64,000 nt of DNA, taken from positions 208,001 to 272,000 of the forward strand of contig JAKAFN010000003.1 of NCBI GenBank assembly GCA_021825945.1, in the 5' to 3' direction. Under the pieces are notes generated by a model. It was not told the DNA's origin, did no database searches, and saw nothing but the letters and a program-made list of their open reading frames with translations. The position numbers and the translations under genes are program-made. The stretch is from Pseudomonadota bacterium. Lineage in GTDB: Bacteria > Pseudomonadota > Gammaproteobacteria > Burkholderiales > Burkholderiaceae_F. This document shows positions 59,227-64,000 of this stretch, piece after piece (position 1 is the stretch's first letter; each line of letters begins with the position of its first letter).

Positions 59227-61287
59227 GTGCTGAACCTCGACGTCGAATCCGTATACGGCCCGGGTACGGCCGCGGCGCTGGCTGCGGCCCCGGACGCGCT
59301 CCTGCAGCAGGCGGCGCAGGAGTTCGTGCCACATTTCTATACCCTATTCGCCGCGACACCGGAGGGCGGACCCATTCTGGGGCGTCTGCTGCCCGAAGAG
59401 TTCGCGCATCTCCAGGCTCGGCAGACCGAGCATTTCACGATGCTCTTCGATCCCAATCTGACCCCGCAGCGTCATCTGACCGCAGCGCAGCAGGCCGGGC
59501 GCGTCCACGCGCTCATCGGGGTCGACCTGCTGATGGTTTCGGAGGCGTACACGCTCTACCAGCAAACCCTGCAGGATGAGCTACTACCGAAAATCGCCCC
59601 GTCCTGCCGGGACGAACTCATGCGCGCGATCATCCGGAGGATTCTGACGGATCTCCGCGGCCAAGCGCTCATTTATCGGCGAATCGATGCCGAAGTATCG
59701 CGCGCGATCGCGGAAGTCGATCAATTGATCCACGCGACCGCCAATTTCTCGGATCTGATCCGGGGCGCGATGGCCGTCATCGGCAATCTGGAGGGAAATC
59801 CGTCCGGTTTCTTTGCGCGGGTCGATGCGTCCGGCGAGTTGCGGATCGAGGCTTCGCAGGGAACGGCGGGACACCGATACCATCAGGCGATGATGAGCGG
59901 AGAGATTCCGCGGATCAGTATCGAGTCCAATCGGGAGTCCGGTCGGGGCCCGGGCGGTATCGCGTGGCGCAGTGGCAAGGTGGTGGTTTCGGATGCGTGG
60001 GCCTTGGAATCCCGCAACGAGCTCTGGAAGAAAGTGGGACTCGAATTGGGGTTTCGTGCCAGCGCGGCAGTCCCGTTGCTTGGCAGCGACGGCGAATCGA
60101 TCGCGTTGCTGAGTTGGTACAGCCCGTGGCCTGGGTATTTCTCCACCCCCCGGATGAGCAATTTTTTCAACTACGTGCAGACCGCCCTCAGTCACGCGGT
60201 CAGCCGGCTCAACGCGGCGCCGGTCGTGGCGCTGTCTCTGCGACAGTCCTATCGCGGATGGATCGCAGCGGGACGTATCGCCCTGTTGTATCAACCGATC
60301 GTCAATTTGCACACCGGCACGGTGACCAAGGTCGAGGCGCTGGCGCGGCTGATCGACGATCATGGATCGATGGTGGCGCCGGATCAGTTCCTGCCGGCAT
60401 GCGGATCGGAGGAACTGTTCGCGCTGTTGCAATTCGGCTTGCAGCGTGCCGGGGAAGACCGCGCGATCTGGGCGGATGCGGGAATCGACCTGTCCGTCGC
60501 GCTGAACTTTCCCGCCGAAGGCATCGGGGATCCGCGCTATGAGCGCGCCGTCTTCGATGCCATCGAGCGTTTTCGTTTCGGCGATGGCGGCTTGACGCTC
60601 GAGATCCTGGAGAGCCGGGAAGGCAGTGACCCCATCGGACGCCAACAGGCGTTTTTGCAGCGGCTCCGCGATGCGGGGGTTGCGATCGCCGAGGACGATC
60701 TGGGGTCCGGGCATAGCTCCCTGCTGCGACTCGATCGATACGCGTTCGACGAAGTCAAGATGGACCAGCAACTGGTGCGCGGTTCGGTGAGTCGACCGCA
60801 GCGCGCGCTGGAATTCATGCTGTACCTCGCCCGCCTGACCCATTCCTTCGGGATGCGCCTCACCGTGGAGGGACTGGAACACCGCGGTCTGATCGAAGCG
60901 GCATGCATCCTCGGCGCCGATCATGGACAGGGCTACGGCATTGCGATGCCGATGCCGATGGCGGAGATCCCGGCTTGGATCCGGCAGTTCCGTCACGACG
61001 TCAAACCGGATTTTCCGGAAACCACGCTGGGCGCCATGGCGACGTACATGCTCTGGGATCTCGAGGTCGACACGCGGCTCGCGGAAAGCGATGGCGGCGT
61101 CGTGGATCGAAGACAGAGCGTCAAGACGTTCCTTGCCCATCGCGGCCTGCAGCGGTCGGAACTCGCCCGCCGGATCGACGAGCACTTTGCGTCGGGCGCC
61201 ACGGCGCGGTCGACGGCTCGTGTCGGCATCATCGATGGGTTCACGCAAGTGTGGCTCGACGAGATCGGCATCGATGGCGCAAGTTGA
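59227..61287 (+). CDS. Globin-coupled sensor with GAF and EAL domains (probable O2-sensing c-di-GMP phosphodiesterase)
   Basis: 686 residues, GTG start at 59227. Residues 1-160 form a globin-coupled-sensor domain: distal Tyr38 in VPHFYTLF and proximal haem-binding His94 in AGRVHALIGVDL, 56 apart (E. coli DosC has Tyr43 and His98, 55 apart). A GAF-like domain follows (about 180-330; GGIAWRSGKVVVSDAWA, GFRASAAVPLLGSDGESIALLSW). The EAL domain (about 345-600) has LLYQPIVNLHTG, EAL in TKVEALARL, LEILE, EDDLGSGHSSLLRLD and VEGLEHRGLIEAA; there is no GGDEF. It should be a c-di-GMP phosphodiesterase gated by oxygen. About 70 residues after the EAL domain are unassigned. Confidence 0.9.
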   Translation: MLNLDVESVYGPGTAAALAAAPDALLQQAAQEFVPHFYTLFAATPEGGPILGRLLPEEFAHLQARQTEHFTMLFDPNLTPQRHLTAAQQAGRVHALIGVDLLMVSEAYTLYQQTLQDELLPKIAPSCRDELMRAIIRRILTDLRGQALIYRRIDAEVSRAIAEVDQLIHATANFSDLIRGAMAVIGNLEGNPSGFFARVDASGELRIEASQGTAGHRYHQAMMSGEIPRISIESNRESGRGPGGIAWRSGKVVVSDAWALESRNELWKKVGLELGFRASAAVPLLGSDGESIALLSWYSPWPGYFSTPRMSNFFNYVQTALSHAVSRLNAAPVVALSLRQSYRGWIAAGRIALLYQPIVNLHTGTVTKVEALARLIDDHGSMVAPDQFLPACGSEELFALLQFGLQRAGEDRAIWADAGIDLSVALNFPAEGIGDPRYERAVFDAIERFRFGDGGLTLEILESREGSDPIGRQQAFLQRLRDAGVAIAEDDLGSGHSSLLRLDRYAFDEVKMDQQLVRGSVSRPQRALEFMLYLARLTHSFGMRLTVEGLEHRGLIEAACILGADHGQGYGIAMPMPMAEIPAWIRQFRHDVKPDFPETTLGAMATYMLWDLEVDTRLAESDGGVVDRRQSVKTFLAHRGLQRSELARRIDEHFASGATARSTARVGIIDGFTQVWLDEIGIDGAS

Positions 61288-61381
61288 GCCGCCGCGGAAG
61301 GGGCCCGAGGGCGTACGAACTTGCGCCTCCGGCGGGCGGAGGGGATGATCCGGTCCGGAATCCTGGCGGAGGAACCAGCGC

Positions 61382-62692
61382 GTGAAACGGGATGCGGGTT
61401 TTCGATATGCGGGCCTGGCGGCCCTGATGATGATGGCGTTCGTCGGCTCGGCGGCTCAGGGGGATCCGGCATATTACGACGGGTACTCGTATTCGACCTT
61501 GCCTCCCCCTCCGGCGATGCCGATGGAGGAAAATTATCCGCCGCCGCCGGCCTTACCGGACGCGGGGTATGACCAGTCCTACTATCCGCCCATCACATCG
61601 TTGGATCAGGCGCCACCGATTCCCGACGATCCGGTGCCGGAGTTCGGCGATGGTTCGTATGACTATGTACCGCCGCCCATGCCGGTGGTGAGCGTGTATC
61701 TGCAGCCGGCATTGGTGCAGCCCCCGCCGATCGCGATCCCGTGGGCGCCGCCGCCCATGTTGGTCGAGGTGCCGCCGCCCATGCCGTTCTACGGTGCGGT
61801 CTGGACCGGTGGGTACTGGGCATGGCAGGGGCAGTGGATTTGGGCGGCAGGACAGTGGATGGCTCCGCCGATGGCCGGGTACGCCTGGACGCAGCCCTAC
61901 TACGAAAACCGGAATGGGTTGGTGGTCTTCATCCCCGGTTTCTGGCGCGCTCCGGGGGTGGTGTTCATGCCGCCTCCCGTTGCCGCGGTGGTTCCGGTCG
62001 TTCGTATCGCGCCGGGCGTGATCGTCGGACCTCGGCCCATCGGTCCCAACGGCTGTTTCGTTCCTGCGCCGCCGGGATCCCGTCTGGGTTTGATCGTTTC
62101 GGCGCCCATCGGCACTGCGCCGGCGGTGGTCGTCGGCGCTCCCCCGATCATCCGGGCCGGCATGCGTGTCGGGTTCGCGGGCGGCGGACGGATGCGCATC
62201 ACCGCACCGGCGGGCGTCGTGGAAAGCGGTCGCCCCGTATCGATCTTCGCACCGGCCGAGGCGCGCCTCGCTGCCGCCCAGCATCCATTCGTGCGCATGA
62301 TGGCGCCGCGACCGACGCTACGAACTCCGATGCGCGGATTTTCCCTGCACGGAGGAGCGCCGCGCTTGCCGCCGGCACGACTCGTGCGCCCGCAGGTGCG
62401 TCGTCCGGCATGGTTGCAGCGGGCGCCCCAGCAACCGATGGGGGGTTCGAGCGGAGTCGGGAACGTGCCGCCGTCGCAGCGGTTTCCTCCGCAACGGTTC
62501 GGGTCGGAGGGTGTGCCGAGGCCGCGCATGCAACCGGGCGGCGTGCCCCAGGCCCCGGCGGCGCGCGTGCCGGAGCAACGGCGTTTCGTGGCGCCGCCGC
62601 ACGCCATACCCCACAGCGGTGCACCGCGCCCGGTGGCACGCCCGCCCGAGCGGGGGGGCGGGTATTCCGGCGGAGCGGAGCGGCGTCCGTAG
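61382..62692 (+). CDS. Proline-rich exported protein with WXXGXW repeats
   Basis: 436 residues from GTG 61382 (GGAGGA upstream). Signal peptide FRYAGLAALMMMAFVGSAAQG. The mature protein is rich in Pro, Gly, Tyr and Met. In the middle (about 135-185) are tandem W-x-x-G-x-W units: GGYWAWQGQWIWAAG, QWMAPPMAGYAWTQPYY, FIPGFWRAPG, as in the WXXGXW/YXWQ-type repeat family found in many betaproteobacteria, function unknown. The C-terminal half is basic and disordered (many RPQVRRP, PPQRFG segments). Probably a periplasmic or surface protein. Independent of the c-di-GMP genes by a 94-base gap with no terminator seen. Confidence 0.85.
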   Translation: MKRDAGFRYAGLAALMMMAFVGSAAQGDPAYYDGYSYSTLPPPPAMPMEENYPPPPALPDAGYDQSYYPPITSLDQAPPIPDDPVPEFGDGSYDYVPPPMPVVSVYLQPALVQPPPIAIPWAPPPMLVEVPPPMPFYGAVWTGGYWAWQGQWIWAAGQWMAPPMAGYAWTQPYYENRNGLVVFIPGFWRAPGVVFMPPPVAAVVPVVRIAPGVIVGPRPIGPNGCFVPAPPGSRLGLIVSAPIGTAPAVVVGAPPIIRAGMRVGFAGGGRMRITAPAGVVESGRPVSIFAPAEARLAAAQHPFVRMMAPRPTLRTPMRGFSLHGGAPRLPPARLVRPQVRRPAWLQRAPQQPMGGSSGVGNVPPSQRFPPQRFGSEGVPRPRMQPGGVPQAPAARVPEQRRFVAPPHAIPHSGAPRPVARPPERGGGYSGGAERRP

Positions 62693-62775
62693 CACACACC
62701 GATCACGACCGTTGACGCCGAGCGGCCGAGGAAAGCCAAGCCGACCGACCATTGGGTGCTTTCTCGTTCATGGCA

Positions 62776-63160
62776 TCACTCTGCGGCGACGGCAAACGAC
62801 CGCAGCCACGGATCGAGGTGGGCGATGTCGAAGGTGCCCGACTCGAACATCTGCATCATCTGCGCATAGATCCTGCATCGGTGCACGCTGTAAGCGCCAG
62901 CCATTGATGCGCAGGAACACGTCGGCCGCCGCAAAGGCGATGCGCTTATTCCCGTCCACGAATGGGTGGTTGATCGCCAGGCTTTCCAGCAGGGCAGCCG
63001 CCTCGGCCACGATGTCATCGTAGTGGCCGGTCTGCGGTCGGAACAATGCGGCCTCCAGGGCCCCCGGGTCACGCACGCCCGGCGGCGCGCCGCCATATCG
63101 CTGCATCAGCACCGTGTGCATGCCCAGCACATCGGCCACGGTCAGGTAATCGCGCGCCAC
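62776..63160 (-). pseudogene. Doc/Fic-family toxin, frameshifted
   Basis: Starts at GTG 63160, 3 bases after the antitoxin stop. The Fic active-site motif is intact (INHPFVDGNKRIAFAAADVFL), preceded by YLTVADVLGMHTVLMQRYGG and GVRDPGALEAALFRPQTGHY, typical of Doc toxins. After RINGWRLQ the frame goes wrong: the reading frame runs on to 62768 with unrelated residues, while the next frame (+1) carries the true C-terminus IYAQMMQMFESGTFDIAHLDPWLRSF, ending at 62776. A single-base insertion near 62885-62893 (or 2-base loss) explains this. Doc proteins phosphorylate EF-Tu; this copy should be inactive or altered. Confidence 0.8.
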
Positions 63161-63163
63161 GGC

Positions 63164-63394
63164 TTACTTGGCCAGTTCGCGGTAGAGGCTGTCGAACTCT
63201 GCGAGGCTGGACGCGAACGAAGCCATCACGTGGCGGCGGGGGCGCTCCTTCTGCTGCCGGTCGATGTAGTCGCGCAGGGCTTCATCGAGCACGGCCTGGA
63301 ACTGACGGCCTTGGCTTTCTGCGATCCGGCGCAACGCCGCCAGCACATCGGGCGCGGCCTGGGAGGAAAACTTTTCGCGGACAGCAGTCGTCAT
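63164..63394 (-). CDS. Antitoxin of the Doc pair (ribbon-helix-helix type)
   Basis: 76 residues from ATG 63394 (GGAGATGGCC just upstream). N-terminal TAVREKFSSQAAPDVLAALR, then IAESQGRQFQAVLDEALRDYI, the two-helix pattern of RHH DNA-binding antitoxins. The C-terminal half (KERPRRHVMASFASSLAEFDSLYRELAK) should wrap around the toxin. It lies 3 bases upstream of the toxin start, the classical order. If the toxin is dead, the antitoxin may survive as a free regulator. A direct repeat in its promoter is a likely operator. Confidence 0.8.
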   Translation of the reverse strand: MTTAVREKFSSQAAPDVLAALRRIAESQGRQFQAVLDEALRDYIDRQQKERPRRHVMASFASSLAEFDSLYRELAK

Positions 63395-63409
63395 GGCCAT
63401 CTCCATCAT

Positions 63410-63429
63410 GATTCATCTTGACGATTCAT
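63410..63429. promoter_or_regulatory. Direct repeat upstream of the antitoxin gene
   Basis: GATTCAT occurs at 63410-63416 and again at 63423-63429, 13 bp apart, just upstream of the antitoxin start. The spacing of little more than one helical turn suits two RHH dimers on one face. Candidate autoregulation site. Confidence 0.45.
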
Positions 63430-63539
63430 GGTAGAGCAAGATGGGAGGGTTTGCGACCGCGTTGATGGCGTTCGATACCTGACCGGCGGCCTTGATTGAC
63501 GGTGAACCGGCACGCGTAAGTTGTTGAGTTTTCTAGACC

Positions 63540-63832
63540 GCTATCTGCGCCTACCCGCAGGACAAACGGAGAACAGAGACGGCTCTGGCCGAGAAAGTAG
63601 CCGATTTCGGGCGTTTCGGCTGATGGCCACCCGCAGCACACGTCGGCCAGCGGATCGGATCGCGTTCGCCGTTCCTCGGTGGTCGCTGTGAGGGCAACGC
63701 CGCCATGCTCTCGATGCGGCGAGCACTGGCCACGCTGATCCCGGTCTTGGCAGCGGCCGCCTCCTGGCTGTAATTGACGCGCAACCTCTTGTACTTGGTC
63801 ACTTGATGGTCCGTGATGCGTTTTCCGGGCAC
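63540..63832 (-). pseudogene. IS21-family transposase istA, 5' remnant
   Basis: From GTG 63832 (GAGGAGGT upstream) the frame reads VPGKRITDHQVTKYKRLR, then SQEAAAAKTGISVASARRIE and LPSQRPPR, the N-terminal DNA-binding region of IS21-like IstA proteins. A frameshift follows: the next frame continues RRTRSDPLADV. After that the similarity ends. The region 63430-63540 has no recognisable gene. It is a truncated, inactive copy. Confidence 0.7.
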
Positions 63833-63879
63833 AGCGGCTACCTCCTCATCGAGGCAGATCACTCTAGAACCCGTGTCAA

Positions 63880-63935
63880 GCGCAACTGAAATCTGAGCCA
63901 CTTCGCGCGCTGGTGCGCAAAGTAAATCTGAACCA
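63880..63935. mobile_element. Two 21-bp terminal repeats of an IS21-like element
   Basis: Two copies of a 21-bp sequence (63880-63900 and 63915-63935) are in the same orientation, 35 bp apart, and agree at 17 of 21 positions. Both start GCGCAA and end CCA, with AAATCTGA in the middle. Multiple direct repeats at each end are a hallmark of IS21-family elements. They lie just upstream of the istA remnant and just downstream of the istB end. Confidence 0.6.
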
Positions 63936-63940
63936 AGGGG

Positions 63941-64000
63941 TTAGGTTTTTGATGCCGGGACGTGCCCGGCCTTGCGTTGTTGTTTGAGGCGGTAGCTGTC
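63941..64000 (-). CDS. IstB-like IS21 helper ATPase, C-terminal end (partial)
   Basis: Only the last 19 codons are in the window; the gene enters from the right edge. DSYRLKQQRKAGHVPASKT then TAA at 63941-63943. The S-Y-R-L-K segment matches the C-terminus of IstB-type proteins. The intact or broken state of the rest is not visible. Confidence 0.55.
   Translation of the reverse strand, partial: DSYRLKQQRKAGHVPASKT

Noticed and set aside
61282..61381. Terminator between the EAL gene and the WXXGXW gene
   Set aside because: GC-rich short inverted repeats are present, but there is no T-run.
1..64000. CRISPR array, rRNA operon, prophage, integrative element at tRNA-Ser
   Set aside because: No regularly spaced repeats of 25-40 bp, no rRNA conserved stretches, no integrase next to the tRNA and no direct repeat of its 3' end were seen.

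Overview
The window is a chromosomal segment of a high-GC Gram-negative bacterium, most likely a betaproteobacterium close to the Burkholderiales. That placement rests on two conserved neighbourhoods known from that group: TPR gene / cysS / 3-methyladenine glycosylase / accA / tilS / lysC / tRNA-Ser at the left, and rng / maf / rlmH / rsfS / nadD / hemF / purD / yebC on the minus strand at 40-50 kb. Outer-membrane, LPS and TonB genes confirm a diderm cell. No rRNA, CRISPR array, prophage or plasmid backbone is visible.

Layout. 0-7.3 kb: housekeeping genes and tRNA-Ser(GCU) with a clear promoter and terminator. 7.3-9 kb: a methyltransferase and a YqhA-type membrane protein. 9-19.6 kb: a head-to-tail operon in which every junction overlaps or nearly does: TetR regulator, RND efflux pump in the order outer-membrane factor / periplasmic adaptor / pump, then an SbcCD-like nuclease and ATPase pair. 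19.6-23.3 kb (minus strand): HU, HflC, HflK and a TerC-family protein with a repeat-derived poly-proline tail. 23.4-26.9 kb: dnaE. 26.9-40.3 kb: a surface-polysaccharide/LPS cluster (O-antigen ligase, GT2/GT4/GT9 glycosyltransferases, acyltransferase, WecA-like transferase, MsbA) with gene remnants that record rearrangement. 40.4-49.8 kb: the rng-to-yebC block, split by a TonB-dependent receptor. 50-57 kb: lipid-linked sugar transferase, PepN, copper chaperone PCuAC, a tautomerase, YghU and a lipoprotein. 57.2-61.3 kb: two adjacent cyclic-di-GMP genes, one with PAS-GGDEF-EAL and one with a globin-GAF-EAL layout. 61.4-64 kb: a WXXGXW-repeat protein, a broken Doc/antitoxin pair and IS21-like debris.

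The most interesting signals are these. (1) A self-contained unit at 54938-55227: a perfect FNR/FixK-type palindrome, a promoter at class II spacing, an unrecognised 38-residue membrane protein and an intrinsic terminator. (2) A 78-bp REP-doublet repeat with three full-length copies and two halves, all intergenic. (3) A second GC-rich hairpin family that has entered reading frames (tilS, terC, a GT2 gene), in the same phase each time. (4) Reciprocal remnants of a waaE-like / heptosyltransferase pair 8 kb apart. (5) A probable oxygen-sensing c-di-GMP phosphodiesterase beside a bifunctional GGDEF-EAL protein. Functional names come from recognising family motifs by eye; no database search was run.
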